This document shows positions 13,394-20,807 of a stretch of 64,000 nt of DNA, piece by piece (within the stretch, counting starts at the first letter, position 1; each line of letters begins with the position of its first letter). A program made the translations under genes and the position numbers. Below the pieces are notes generated by a model. It was not told where the DNA came from and did no database searches. It saw only the letters and a program-made list of their open reading frames with translations. Source of the DNA: a virus; IMG/VR virus record IMGVR_UViG_3300043411_000942, positions 62,001 to 126,000 of that record, one strand, 5' to 3'.

Positions 13394-13746
13394 GGGCTCT
13401 TAACTTTGAGGAGCTAGTGCAGGCCTGCAATAACGTTGGAGTTGACCTCCAGTGTGGAGCTTGCGCAGCCATATTTTTCACTGGGGTTGGGCTACCTCAC
13501 GACAATCACACCTGTAAAAAGAGCGATATCATGAACATCTGGGATTCTAGACCGAACATTGGCGATGTGGTTTACCTGGAAGGGAACCCGCATGTGGCCA
13601 TGACTGTTGTGGAGGTAGACATTCCGTTCCCATCGGAGACTACCAACGTAGAAAACAAGGCTACCGTTTTCTGGTTGGACACGCGTAGGGCTCCGTGTAG
13701 GGCCATCTTCCCTCTCGTGTGTCTCGCAAAGTATACGACCCGCTAG
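13390..13746 (+). CDS. DUF2158-like small barrel protein, 118 aa
   Basis: N-terminal half has Cys-rich LQCGACAAIFF and a TCKK turn. From about residue 57, IGDVVYLEGNPHVAMTVVEV and then ATVFWLDTRR...FPLVCL follows the pattern GDvVyLkSGgp.MTV....v.C.W......fp...L of DUF2158 (YodC-like) barrels. Function unknown. Confidence 0.6.
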   Translation: MRALNFEELVQACNNVGVDLQCGACAAIFFTGVGLPHDNHTCKKSDIMNIWDSRPNIGDVVYLEGNPHVAMTVVEVDIPFPSETTNVENKATVFWLDTRRAPCRAIFPLVCLAKYTTR

Positions 13747-13752
13747 AAACTA

Positions 13753-13781
13753 GTTAAGGCTTACAGGACTAGTTACGTAGG
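13753..13781 (+). promoter_or_regulatory. ECF-like phage promoter, copy 15
   Basis: GTTAAG 13753-13758, 16-base spacer, ACGTAGG 13775-13781, 7 bases to ATG 13789. Confidence 0.8.
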
Positions 13782-13788
13782 ATTAGAC

Positions 13789-13974
13789 ATGGAAAACCTG
13801 AAAGTTTGGCTGGTGTTCTCATCTTACGGGTACGGCGACGGCACCAAAGTGGAAGCTGTCTACACTTCGGAAGAATCTGCTCGTGCCTTTATGGCGCAAC
13901 GTAACCGCGAGTATGTGGACAATCTCGTGGGTCCTGGCACGTTTTGGGTTGAGCAGAAAGAGGTTCAGTCGTGA
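13789..13974 (+). CDS. Hypothetical protein, 61 aa
   Basis: Pattern VWLVFSSYGYGDGTKVEAVYTSEESARAF is typical of small phage proteins with a strand, turn, strand, 'se..A..f' helix. Ends in a GTGA overlap with a 30-aa ORF. Confidence 0.7.
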   Translation: MENLKVWLVFSSYGYGDGTKVEAVYTSEESARAFMAQRNREYVDNLVGPGTFWVEQKEVQS

Positions 13975-14063
13975 AAGACACTTACAAGGATAGTTGGAAC
14001 ACGTCCTTCCGACTGCTCGTGCAACAAGAAGGCGTTGTACGAGGAGAAGAAGATTTAGGTTAA
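13971..14063 (+). CDS. Small protein, 30 aa
   Basis: GTG in a GTGA overlap opens MKDTYKDSWNTSFRLLV and runs to the TAA inside the next GTTAAG. Both junctions fit the local gene grammar. Function unknown. Confidence 0.5.
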   Translation: MKDTYKDSWNTSFRLLVQQEGVVRGEEDLG

Positions 14064-14087
14064 GACTGAACCCTCCTCCACCGTAGG
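14059..14087 (+). promoter_or_regulatory. ECF-like phage promoter, copy 16
   Basis: GTTAAG 14059-14064, 16-base spacer, CCGTAGG 14081-14087, 7 bases to ATG 14095. TAA 14061-14063 is the upstream stop. Confidence 0.8.
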
Positions 14088-14094
14088 GGTTCAT

Positions 14095-14331
14095 ATGAAC
14101 AACCTGAAGATCTCCGGAGACCAAGCTGCACTTCACATCATGCTCGGGCCGGGCTCTGCTAAGGCCAAGCAGGCAAAGCTGACGCAGCTTGCTAGCAAGC
14201 TGCGGGAAGTTGTGACCAACACCATGCCGTGCCCCTCGTGTGATCACACGGGACCGCATGAGGATAACGGTTCCACCCGAGAGTTGACTTACCTATGTGT
14301 CCAGTGTGGAGAGCAGTGGGATGCAGAGTAG
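14095..14331 (+). CDS. Zinc-ribbon protein, 78 aa
   Basis: Helical N-terminal half (KAKQAKLTQLASKLREVV), then CPSCDHTGPHED about residues 46-57 and LCVQCGEQWD about residues 68-77: a classical zinc ribbon. A strong terminator follows. Confidence 0.7.
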   Translation: MNNLKISGDQAALHIMLGPGSAKAKQAKLTQLASKLREVVTNTMPCPSCDHTGPHEDNGSTRELTYLCVQCGEQWDAE

Positions 14332-14347
14332 CTCAGATGCAAGCATG

Positions 14348-14377
14348 AAAGGGGCGGAGCTAATTCCGCCCCTTTTT
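14348..14377 (+). terminator. Rho-independent terminator
   Basis: GGGGCGGA at 14351-14358 pairs with TCCGCCCC at 14365-14372 (A/T pairs extend it) and is followed by TTTTT. Confidence 0.9.
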
Positions 14378-14413
14378 CGTTCCTAAATCCAACCCGTTGG
14401 TGTAGTAGATTAA

Positions 14414-14812
14414 ATGAAGTTCCAGTGGACGAAGAGTGTGACACGCCCTCAGATTCGAAGGCTTGTGGTGGCAGTGACGTCGCTAGATGACGGTTGCTGT
14501 GAGAACCACGAAGAGCTTACGGAAGAGGACCTAGAGAACCTCAACGTGGAGTCAATGCAAGAGCTACTTGCAGTGGTTCGAGAACGAGACACCTTGAAAG
14601 ATAGGGTAAATCTTCTGGAGCTTACAGCTACGCCTTGGTTGAACAAGCCACTCCCAGAGGACGATGAGATTATAGCTGCCTTCCCAACTCGCTCAAATCG
14701 ACATGACCTCTATCAAGAGGCTGTGCGGCTTGTAGGGGCTAGGTCCTCGAAGGCGTCGCTTGTGGCTCTGGTTACTTGGCTACTACTTCGTATCGAGAAA
14801 GCAAAAGGGTAA
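14414..14812 (+). CDS. Hypothetical protein, 132 aa
   Basis: Acidic, with a coiled-coil-like segment (EELTEEDLENLNVESMQELL). The C-terminal half is helical and ends in LVTWLLLRIEKAKG. No promoter copy precedes it; the terminator 40 bases upstream suggests a separate, unrecognised promoter. Confidence 0.65.
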   Translation: MKFQWTKSVTRPQIRRLVVAVTSLDDGCCENHEELTEEDLENLNVESMQELLAVVRERDTLKDRVNLLELTATPWLNKPLPEDDEIIAAFPTRSNRHDLYQEAVRLVGARSSKASLVALVTWLLLRIEKAKG

Positions 14813-14817
14813 ATACT

Positions 14818-15693
14818 ATGTGTGTCTCTATACATGCAAGCGAAATGCGTGCGACAAAAATCTACGCTGGTGAGGCGATTCGAGATGGAAAGTACGTACA
14901 CGTACTTTCCTACCAGAACGAAGCCGTGAGCTTAAGCTCAGGTCCAAACGCCATGATCCTACCCATCCCAGCAGTAGGAGAGTTGGGACCTAAGAACGCG
15001 ATCGACACTCGACAGTTCCCCAAGTTCATCGGAGACATAGCCGAGACTACTAAGCTCCCTATGCGTAGCTTTGGGGGAAAGAGCCTACATAGTGAAGCTC
15101 AGGCAGCTCAGGTATTTGACGTAGGGAACTACACGGTTGCTTTGGGCTCAAGCATTTGGAATGCCCTGGAAGCTTGCCTTTCTATCCCTACGGACAAACG
15201 CCCTACTGGAATCAACCCAGAGATAGTCAACAACCTGGCCAAGCTTTACAAGGATTGGTCTTTCGCAATTTGTTGCTGGAAGGGTGACATCAAGCCAGAG
15301 CCCCTGCTTTGGTGGTTTGAGCCCAAGTACCCTCATGTCTTGTTTGCCCCTGGACTTGACGCCCATGACGGCAACCCACCTTTGGCAGGATCTCCAGTAC
15401 CTGTAGATACCATTATCACCTTTGGCTCTACCCTGAAGCCGACAGGGTTTGCCCCCATTCGGTACTCAGGGAAGATTCCCACAGAGGTTGCAAGCCTCCT
15501 ACCGACCTACGCGGTTGGTCAAAAGATCAACTCGCTACTCCTCAACGGTGACTACTCTTACCCTACGGCGAACTTCACCGGGACTGTAGGGTGGGACACT
15601 CTCCCCTCCCCAGCACTTCGAGTTTTCCCCGAGTGGGGAAGTAAGGGGTCTGCCTCCACCCTGAAAGAGCTTACGCTTAACTCCTGGTGCTAG
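14818..15693 (+). CDS. Unknown globular protein with Cys at residue 2, 291 aa
   Basis: Starts MCVSIHASEMRATKIYAGEA. The open frame extends to 14776, but that would overlap the upstream gene, and ATG 14818 gives Cys2. Contains NAMILPIPAVG, VFDVGNYTVALGS, a helix, WSFAICCWKG and PLLWWFEPKYPHVLFAPGLDAHDG. A Cys exposed after Met removal resembles Ntn-hydrolase precursors, but no wider match is seen, so this is only a suggestion. Complete and well-formed. Function unknown. Confidence 0.7.
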   Translation: MCVSIHASEMRATKIYAGEAIRDGKYVHVLSYQNEAVSLSSGPNAMILPIPAVGELGPKNAIDTRQFPKFIGDIAETTKLPMRSFGGKSLHSEAQAAQVFDVGNYTVALGSSIWNALEACLSIPTDKRPTGINPEIVNNLAKLYKDWSFAICCWKGDIKPEPLLWWFEPKYPHVLFAPGLDAHDGNPPLAGSPVPVDTIITFGSTLKPTGFAPIRYSGKIPTEVASLLPTYAVGQKINSLLLNGDYSYPTANFTGTVGWDTLPSPALRVFPEWGSKGSASTLKELTLNSWC

Positions 15694-15699
15694 AATTTA

Positions 15700-15728
15700 G
15701 TTAAGCCCGGACCCTCTACCTACGTAGG
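15700..15728 (+). promoter_or_regulatory. ECF-like phage promoter, copy 17
   Basis: GTTAAG 15700-15705, 16-base spacer, ACGTAGG 15722-15728, only 5 bases to ATG 15734. Confidence 0.75.
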
Positions 15729-15733
15729 TCTCT

Positions 15734-16012
15734 ATGAAGGGCAGGTTCCAAATGAGTCTTCAAGGTTATTACGACAACTTCCGCTCGGGTTACTGGGCAG
15801 ACTCTGACCCCTCCAAGTGCGCTTGTCACGGTCACGGTTACGCTCTTTCGGAGGTGGATACTTGGCACGAGTGCCCCATCCACCATGTGAAGGGGCAGCG
15901 TCATCCGGAAGATGATTGCGATGGCACGGAGGAGGGCTGCTACGAGGTTGAGGCTGCTCCAGCCTACAAGCCAGAACCTGTAACGTTCGATGACGATTCT
16001 GTTCCGTTTTGA
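15734..16012 (+). CDS. Cys/His-rich acidic protein, 92 aa
   Basis: Starts MKGRFQMSLQGYYDN (ATG 15752 is the alternative). KCACHGHGYA, HECPIHH and EEGCYE make a Cys/His cluster about residues 28-75. The C-terminus is acidic (FDDDSVPF). A 12-bp perfect terminator follows. Confidence 0.65.
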   Translation: MKGRFQMSLQGYYDNFRSGYWADSDPSKCACHGHGYALSEVDTWHECPIHHVKGQRHPEDDCDGTEEGCYEVEAAPAYKPEPVTFDDDSVPF

Positions 16013-16018
16013 AACTTA

Positions 16019-16055
16019 AGAGGGGTGGTAGTTAGTACTACCACCCCTTCTTTCA
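16019..16055 (+). terminator. Rho-independent terminator
   Basis: AGGGGTGGTAGT (16021-16032) pairs perfectly with ACTACCACCCCT (16037-16048), loop TAGT, then TCTTTC. Confidence 0.85.
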
Positions 16056-16068
16056 CATAAGGTAATGT

Positions 16069-16332
16069 ATGGCAAGTCTGAGTCCTGACTGGGAACCCTA
16101 TCTTTTTACGAACAGCGTCCTATTTCGTAAGCGTGATGCACGTAGTAGTGCCAAGGCCGGGAAGGACTTCCTCCGGTTGTGGGGGCATGTGCAACCCACT
16201 CCTAGTTGGTTGACCCCACCTCCCCTCCCACCTCTATCGAAAGCTGCTGTAACCAAGCTGACTCAACTTTTTGAGCTAGCCAGCTCCGTGGTAGTTGTAA
16301 GGAGCCCTGTCTCAAAGAAGGAGGGCACATGA
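16069..16332 (+). CDS. Hypothetical protein, 87 aa
   Basis: Starts MASLSPDWEP after AAGG. Pro-rich centre (PPPLPPLS), helical ends. ATGA overlap with the frameshift gene. Confidence 0.6.
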   Translation: MASLSPDWEPYLFTNSVLFRKRDARSSAKAGKDFLRLWGHVQPTPSWLTPPPLPPLSKAAVTKLTQLFELASSVVVVRSPVSKKEGT

Positions 16333-16647
16333 AGTACGAAATCAAGAACGAAGTCAAAGACAAAATCAGGGACGTCGTCTCCGATTGGATGGGTCTCAAC
16401 CTAACCGAAGCTCAAGTGGAAGAGATTCTGTGTCCCCTCCCTCCGAGGCGAAATCGAGGAATGGGGTATCAGCGATACCGTGACCCGAGAGAAGATCGGG
16501 GACTTCCTAGCTCGGAAGATCGTAGGTCGTTCCTGGCCTATGAATGGGGAAGACCAGAAAGGCAAAGATGCCTTCTACGCGTCCTTTGATACCCGAGCCA
16601 AGGAGCTTGGGTATCAGCTTCGTAGACAGTCCCAAAGGGCCAAATGA
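16329..16647 (+). CDS. Hypothetical protein, 105 aa if a +1 frameshift occurs at CCC-C-TCC
   Basis: Zero frame: MKYEIKNEVKDKIRDVV ... TEAQVEEILCP reads as a normal helical protein to codon 36, then turns Arg-rich and stops at 16589. From 16438 the +1 frame reads SLRGEIEEWGISDTVTREKIG and continues to a stop in ATGA overlap with the next gene, the local norm. The join falls at TGT-CCC-C-TCC (16431-16440). A Pro tRNA on CCC can re-pair one base forward, a known +1 slip type. A sequencing indel is the alternative. Confidence 0.55.
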
Positions 16648-16841
16648 GTAAGTACTCAGTTACGGTTCGTCAGTTTGAGGACCAATTGGTGGAAGCAGAA
16701 GCTCGGGTTCGTAGGTTGGAGCTAGAAAACGAGGAGCTAAGGTGCTACATCAAGGACTACAGGATCAACCTGCAACGTGCACTAGACAACCTGCAACGTG
16801 CACTAGACCTTATAAAGGCTCCAGGTGTAGGCTTAAAGTGA
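16644..16841 (+). CDS. Coiled-coil protein, 65 aa
   Basis: ATGA overlap at the start, GTGA at the end. FEDQLVEAEARVRRLELENE is a coiled coil. NLQRALD is repeated exactly through a 21-base tandem duplication at 16767-16808. Confidence 0.65.
   Translation: MSKYSVTVRQFEDQLVEAEARVRRLELENEELRCYIKDYRINLQRALDNLQRALDLIKAPGVGLK
16767..16808 (+). repeat. Two perfect 21-base tandem repeats
   Basis: Units 16767-16787 and 16788-16808 are identical and encode seven residues each, a heptad-length expansion like that at 6434-6475. Confidence 0.9.
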
Positions 16842-17470
16842 GTACTTCAACTACCATTGACTCTCGTATTGACGGCATTCAAACCAACTCCTATCGTGAC
16901 TTCCATGCTCGCGGACTCGACTACCTCTGTATTCGTCGAGATCTTGAGCTAACACTCAAGGTGTACTTCTTCGATGGGGACGCGTCGAAAATTGGCGAGG
17001 TCGTAAATCCGCATGACCATCGTTATCACTTTGAAAGTCGTGTACTTGCAGGAGAGGTAGAGAACGTTATCTACTCTGAGACGAATGAGCCAGCCGAACA
17101 CTTCGACTTGTTCCACTACACGACTCCGCTCAACGGCTCGACACAGCCAGGGTTCAAGTATCTGAGAACCGCTCAACTCAAGCGAGATCGCACGGACAAC
17201 CACCAAGCTGGAGCTGTCTGGGACAGCAGGTCGGCTGCAATCCACACGCTATCGATCCGTAAACCTGGTACCGTTTTGTTCCTTCGTCAGTACGTTGACG
17301 TGCTTCCGATTGGTACACCAACCCGAACCTTCGTTCCTGCTGACCGTGGGGCTCCATCGTTGCAGGGACTCTATCGACGCTTCACGAGAGACGAGATCGT
17401 AGCCAAGGTAGCAGAGTTGGAGGCACGTACAGGTAAGACTGTTGACGACCTCCTTAGGCATACGGTGTAG
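16838..17470 (+). CDS. Cupin-like protein, 210 aa
   Basis: GTG 16838 in a GTGA overlap. VNPHDHRYHFESRVLAGEVE about residues 48-67 resembles a cupin metal-binding motif (HxH... then Phe/Gly), and HTLSIRKPGTVLFLRQY about residues 138-154 could be the second cupin strand. The C-terminus (RFTRDEIVAKVAELEART) is helical. Substrate unknown. Confidence 0.6.
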   Translation: MSTSTTIDSRIDGIQTNSYRDFHARGLDYLCIRRDLELTLKVYFFDGDASKIGEVVNPHDHRYHFESRVLAGEVENVIYSETNEPAEHFDLFHYTTPLNGSTQPGFKYLRTAQLKRDRTDNHQAGAVWDSRSAAIHTLSIRKPGTVLFLRQYVDVLPIGTPTRTFVPADRGAPSLQGLYRRFTRDEIVAKVAELEARTGKTVDDLLRHTV

Positions 17471-17520
17471 TATCGGTATGCCTCAAGACTCAGCTTTCAA
17501 TAGGGTTGTACGAGTGGACC

Positions 17521-17823
17521 ATGCGTTGTAAAGATAAGTGGCATGGGGAACTTGTACTGACGTTCCAACGACTTGCAGGTAAACCTCCTAAGGGCTGTCG
17601 ATGGAATCGTGCTTGGAGACGTAGATTACTCTCAAGCTTTGACTACCACACGGATGTTGCTGCGAGAGTTATGGCTGCGGAAATGGAGCGGGTCGAGAAT
17701 GGCCGGATATTGAACGACCTAATCAGCATGACTAAAGCCCATTGGGACGACACTCATGCTGTCCCGTACGACCTAGAAACTGCTGAAGGTTTGTACCTCA
17801 ACTATGACTACCAAATCGACTAA
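17521..17823 (+). CDS. Hypothetical protein, about 100 aa
   Basis: ATG 17521 (MRCKDKWHGEL) is used; TTG 17506 is possible. Basic N-terminal half, then VAARVMAAEMERVENGRILN and HAVPYDLETAEGLYL. A 17-codon ORF at 17478-17531 overlaps its start and may be a leader. Confidence 0.55.
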   Translation: MRCKDKWHGELVLTFQRLAGKPPKGCRWNRAWRRRLLSSFDYHTDVAARVMAAEMERVENGRILNDLISMTKAHWDDTHAVPYDLETAEGLYLNYDYQID

Positions 17824-18646
17824 ACCAGGCGAAACCATCAAAGTTGCAGTAGCCAACAACGTCCTTCTAGAGGTTCCCATTTGGGAGGCTCACTTTCGAG
17901 GATCCAATTGGATGGCTGTAATTAACGTAGACGGGTCCAGTCCTGGAGGGCTGAGTCGTAGGTTTATGCCAAGGGGTAAAGGGGATTGCTTCTACTTGAT
18001 TGAGCAACTCCAGCTCTTCGACCCGATCGAATTTGGTGCGGACTACACGACCTCGGTTGGAACTAAGAAACGAGACCGTTGGTACGGTGTGGTCACTGCG
18101 GTCACAGACGGGCACCTAAGCATCGAGAGGGCCTCGACAGGGGTAGCGGCCGTCCTGAGAGCCAAAGAGGCTAGAGAGTCCCCTAGAGATAGAGCAATGG
18201 CCCTTCGTGAGACCCTTCAGGCTCACCTAGACCAGGTGGTTGCCATTGAGAGGGAAATTCACGAGCTTGACCGGACCCCCGTGGAGTCTGAAGTGCCAGC
18301 AGATCTACCTACGGTACCGTTTTCCGTAGAAGACTACCAAGCGCCTGCGGTCCCACCTACAGCTGAGCAGCTAGCCGATTTGTTTAGCGAAGTCGAGCGT
18401 ACAAAAGATTGCGTTGTGAGAGTTTGGGTATCCCCAACGAGTGTTCGAGCCTTGAAGTCACTTCCAGGCTTTACCCTGTGCTCTAGCCTCACCCCTGAGG
18501 TCTTTGGAAGTCTCTGGGGAGCAACGTTTTTAGTATCCCCAAAGATCCCACATGGGAGGGTATACCTTACCCCAGGCAAACTTGAGGATGCCGATCTGGT
18601 ACCAGAGTGGACCCCGGTACCAGAAGAATTGCAATCTTGGGGTTAA
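17804..18646 (+). CDS. Hypothetical protein, 280 aa
   Basis: N-terminal globular part (WEAHFRGSNWMAVINVDG, GKGDCFYLIEQLQLFDP), a central coiled-coil-like helix (RETLQAHLDQVVAIEREIHEL), a Pro-rich linker, then VVRVWVSPTSVRAL... LWGATFLVSPKIPHGRVYL. Its TAA stop is in promoter copy 18. No family recognised. Confidence 0.7.
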   Translation: MTTKSTKPGETIKVAVANNVLLEVPIWEAHFRGSNWMAVINVDGSSPGGLSRRFMPRGKGDCFYLIEQLQLFDPIEFGADYTTSVGTKKRDRWYGVVTAVTDGHLSIERASTGVAAVLRAKEARESPRDRAMALRETLQAHLDQVVAIEREIHELDRTPVESEVPADLPTVPFSVEDYQAPAVPPTAEQLADLFSEVERTKDCVVRVWVSPTSVRALKSLPGFTLCSSLTPEVFGSLWGATFLVSPKIPHGRVYLTPGKLEDADLVPEWTPVPEELQSWG

Positions 18647-18669
18647 AGATTCCTGACCCTCTCCGTAGG
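18642..18669 (+). promoter_or_regulatory. ECF-like phage promoter, copy 18
   Basis: GTTAAA 18642-18647, 15-base spacer, CCGTAGG 18663-18669, 7 bases to ATG 18677. TAA 18644-18646 is the upstream stop. Confidence 0.8.
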
Positions 18670-18676
18670 GTAGAGT

Positions 18677-18997
18677 ATGAAAACCACCACGAAGTTTACG
18701 GTTGAGCGCGACGGGCGTGAAGTTACCCTCCTGGTGGAGGCGGATTACTACCCTGGTTCTCCAGGAAGGACCTACGGACCTCCTGAGAACTGCTATCCCC
18801 CTGAGGGGTCGGAACTCGTGATCTCCAAGCTGACTCTGAACGGCCAGGTTTGGGATGACGCCCTCACGGATGAGGAAGAGGACGACATCGTTAACACCAT
18901 GTTGATGGAGGCGGACGCCGCTGAGGAGGAAAGTCCGGAGTACGAGGAATACGAGTACGACGATCCCCCCTGCGAGGACTACTGCGACTACGAGTGA
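18677..18997 (+). CDS. Hypothetical protein with very acidic C-terminus, 106 aa
   Basis: N-terminal beta strands (TKFTVERDGREVTLLVEADY) with a 'v.r.G.ev.l.v.gdy.pg.pg..ygpPe.cyP.eg..v' pattern seen in small phage proteins. The last 40 residues are mostly Glu/Asp with three Cys. Followed by a terminator. Confidence 0.7.
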   Translation: MKTTTKFTVERDGREVTLLVEADYYPGSPGRTYGPPENCYPPEGSELVISKLTLNGQVWDDALTDEEEDDIVNTMLMEADAAEEESPEYEEYEYDDPPCEDYCDYE

Positions 18998-19006
18998 GCC
19001 TCAAAC

Positions 19007-19045
19007 AAAAGCCGAGTGTGGGAAGTCCCACACTCGGCTTTTTAC
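19007..19045 (+). terminator. Rho-independent terminator
   Basis: Bases 19007-19023 pair perfectly over 17 bp with 19026-19042, with a 2-base loop and flanking A4/T5. Works on either strand. Confidence 0.9.
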
Positions 19046-19060
19046 GTACTGGAAAGAAGT

Positions 19061-19363
19061 ATGAACCCTAGGAACCCTAAATCCAAGTCGCCTCTTTCCT
19101 CCTCAGCCGAGGAGGCTCGTGAGGAGCTTCTGCATAGACTTCACACAAAGCGAAGAAGGGGGAGGTTGCTAGAACAGATCTACACTCTCGCTGGGGAGCT
19201 TCTGCATTTCAAGAAGACAGTCCCCAAGAACGACTCGCACGGATTCAGTGGAGGGTTGGTTGGACATTCGCTGCTCGAAGAGCCTCTAGGATTTTCTCGG
19301 CCTGGTACTTCACGAAGCCAGCTTGAATTACATCCTTCGGGGGGAGGTCTAGTCCTTGGGTAA
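19061..19363 (+). CDS. Hypothetical protein, 100 aa, convergent overlap
   Basis: Starts MNPRNPKSKS after the terminator. AEEAREELLHRLHTKRRRGRLLEQIY is a strongly basic helix and looks coding. The last 40 codons overlap the minus-strand gene ending at 19245 and look like its shadow, so the real C-terminus is doubtful. Confidence 0.45.
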   Translation: MNPRNPKSKSPLSSSAEEAREELLHRLHTKRRRGRLLEQIYTLAGELLHFKKTVPKNDSHGFSGGLVGHSLLEEPLGFSRPGTSRSQLELHPSGGGLVLG

Positions 19364-19553
19364 GTAAACAACTTACCGTCTCCTGGATGTAGGACTCTCG
19401 TATACGTTCTGAATCTACCGCCCACACCCCATCAGGGCTCGTAAAGCCTACCCTTGTGCGCGATGGTAAGGTAGGGTGGACTTTGGATGCACCATGAATT
19501 CGGCATTGCTCTGTAAGCTTAGTGAGGAATTCCTCGAAGGTGTAAGTGCTCAC
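19245..19553 (-). CDS. Hypothetical protein, 102 aa
   Basis: GTG start in a GTGA overlap with the DUF3846-like gene. Helix-strand order: TFEEFLTKLTEQCRIH, RTRVGFTSPDGVWAVDSER, then helices. Last gene of a leftward operon. Confidence 0.65.
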   Translation of the reverse strand: MSTYTFEEFLTKLTEQCRIHGASKVHPTLPSRTRVGFTSPDGVWAVDSERIRESYIQETVSCLLTQGLDLPPKDVIQAGFVKYQAEKILEALRAANVQPTLH

Positions 19554-19897
19554 TTGACCAGCCTTGTATTGGCTACAACCATAGCCTCTTTGTGCGTTAG
19601 ACCTTCAAGATAGCCAGGACTAGCCCCCACAACCAAGAAGTTACCGTACATTGCTCTCCCGCTAGGTACGAAGCGATTGAACGGTAGGCGCTGAATGTCT
19701 CTGTTTGAAAGGACACTGAACACCCCCTCTCGAATAAGCTCTAAGTTTGCACCACCAAGGAGGAAGTGAGCTTCCTGGAAGAGACGACCGTCACGTCGAC
19801 CTAAGTCAACGATTTTAGGCTTATCGCCAACTCGGTATAGTACGGCCTTAGACTTGGGACTAGGAGTTGAGTTTAGGTTCGGGTTGGTTTTATGCAA
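19550..19897 (-). CDS. DUF3846-like phage protein, 115 aa
   Basis: TTG start. LYRVGDKPKIVDLG, then LFQEAHFLLGGANLELI, NRDIQRLPFNRFVPSG and YGNFLVVGASPG follow the DUF3846 order (LqeavgG.iE..., ...lp.NR.......i.Gn.lvvg). Function unknown. Confidence 0.6.
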   Translation of the reverse strand: MHKTNPNLNSTPSPKSKAVLYRVGDKPKIVDLGRRDGRLFQEAHFLLGGANLELIREGVFSVLSNRDIQRLPFNRFVPSGRAMYGNFLVVGASPGYLEGLTHKEAMVVANTRLVK

Positions 19898-19906
19898 GTC
19901 AATGCC

Positions 19907-20131
19907 TCAGTCTCGATCTGGTAGCTTACCGGTCACTGCCAACAACACCCAGGTTGCGAACATGAGAGCAAGATACATGGCCGGAGGAATGAAAACTACG
20001 TACCCTCTTACCATAGGGATAACGCCTACGACAAGGAGAGCTACTAGGAGAAAGTTGGTAAAGTACGCAACAAAGAAGGTTGAGATGACCCACTTAACAA
20101 GCGCATCAGATTCAGCCTTGCTTTGACTCAT
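19907..20131 (-). CDS. Membrane protein, two transmembrane segments
   Basis: 74 aa. After a charged start, VISTFFVAYFTNFLLVALLV (about residues 15-34) and FIPPAMYLALMFATWVLLAV (about residues 47-66) are hydrophobic spans. Overlaps the zinc-ribbon gene by an ATGA-type junction. Could be an inner-membrane accessory or holin-like protein; no specific evidence. Confidence 0.65.
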   Translation of the reverse strand: MSQSKAESDALVKWVISTFFVAYFTNFLLVALLVVGVIPMVRGYVVFIPPAMYLALMFATWVLLAVTGKLPDRD

Positions 20132-20586
20132 GGGTAACGGTTACCTGTCCAGGTATTTGTTGTAAGATCCCACTCCATCGGGGTGTCGATAATGACCTCT
20201 GGGTCCTTCCGCCAGGTAGAGAGCCGAAAGGTTCCTCTGGGGCCTATAATCTGCCTAGTCTTTTGACTATCTCCTGTATCTAGGTTGAAGAGACCAACCC
20301 AAACCCGTTGAGCTACTGGTAAAAACCCTTCTCGTGGGGCAAGCTGTTTGGCTTCCCATTCGAGTAGCTTCTCTATGGTCACGTCAGCAAACCCTGGTAG
20401 TTCTTGGATGTTGCGGTACCGACACTCGAAAAGCTTTGGGCGGAGCTTTAGCGCGTCAATAACCGCCTGCTTGCACTGAGGGCACCAGGTGCTGTCATTC
20501 AATGGAGCGTCACAACCATGCCCACTTCCTTGGTAGCTGTATCGAGTGCCGCAATGAGAGCAGCGCTTGAGCCGATGAGTTGTCAT
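20128..20586 (-). CDS. Zinc-ribbon protein, 152 aa
   Basis: N-terminal CSHCGTRYSYQGSGHGCD and WCPQCKQAV form Cys pairs (about residues 9-42). The C-terminal half (VWVGLFNLDTGD, GTFRLSTWRKD) is beta-rich. Start ATG at 20586. Confidence 0.65.
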   Translation of the reverse strand: MTTHRLKRCSHCGTRYSYQGSGHGCDAPLNDSTWCPQCKQAVIDALKLRPKLFECRYRNIQELPGFADVTIEKLLEWEAKQLAPREGFLPVAQRVWVGLFNLDTGDSQKTRQIIGPRGTFRLSTWRKDPEVIIDTPMEWDLTTNTWTGNRYP

Positions 20587-20594
20587 ACACTCCG

Positions 20595-20771
20595 TTACAC
20601 CAACTTTGACTCAAGCTCCACTGGAGTTGGCTGAAAATTAGGTTGAGATGCCGTAAGCACCCAATTCAAGTAGGCGTCATACCCGATCGTACCAAAGGAC
20701 TTCCACGCAAGAGCTTCACGGGAAGGCTTCTCATTCAGGTTCGGCTTCGGGCAGTCGGGTCGAGTAATCAT
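20595..20771 (-). CDS. Hypothetical protein, 58 aa
   Basis: The promoter on the minus strand selects ATG 20771 (MITRPDCPKPN) instead of the upstream ATG 20789. First gene of the leftward group. Contains IGYDAYLNWVLT. Confidence 0.65.
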   Translation of the reverse strand: MITRPDCPKPNLNEKPSREALAWKSFGTIGYDAYLNWVLTASQPNFQPTPVELESKLV

Positions 20772-20778
20772 ACCAGTA

Positions 20779-20807
20779 ACTACGAACATTGGACTCAGCT
20801 ACTTAAC
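20779..20807 (-). promoter_or_regulatory. ECF-like phage promoter, copy 19
   Basis: Minus strand: GTTAAG (20807-20802), 16-base spacer, TCGTAGT (20785-20779), 7 bases to ATG 20771. Confidence 0.75.
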
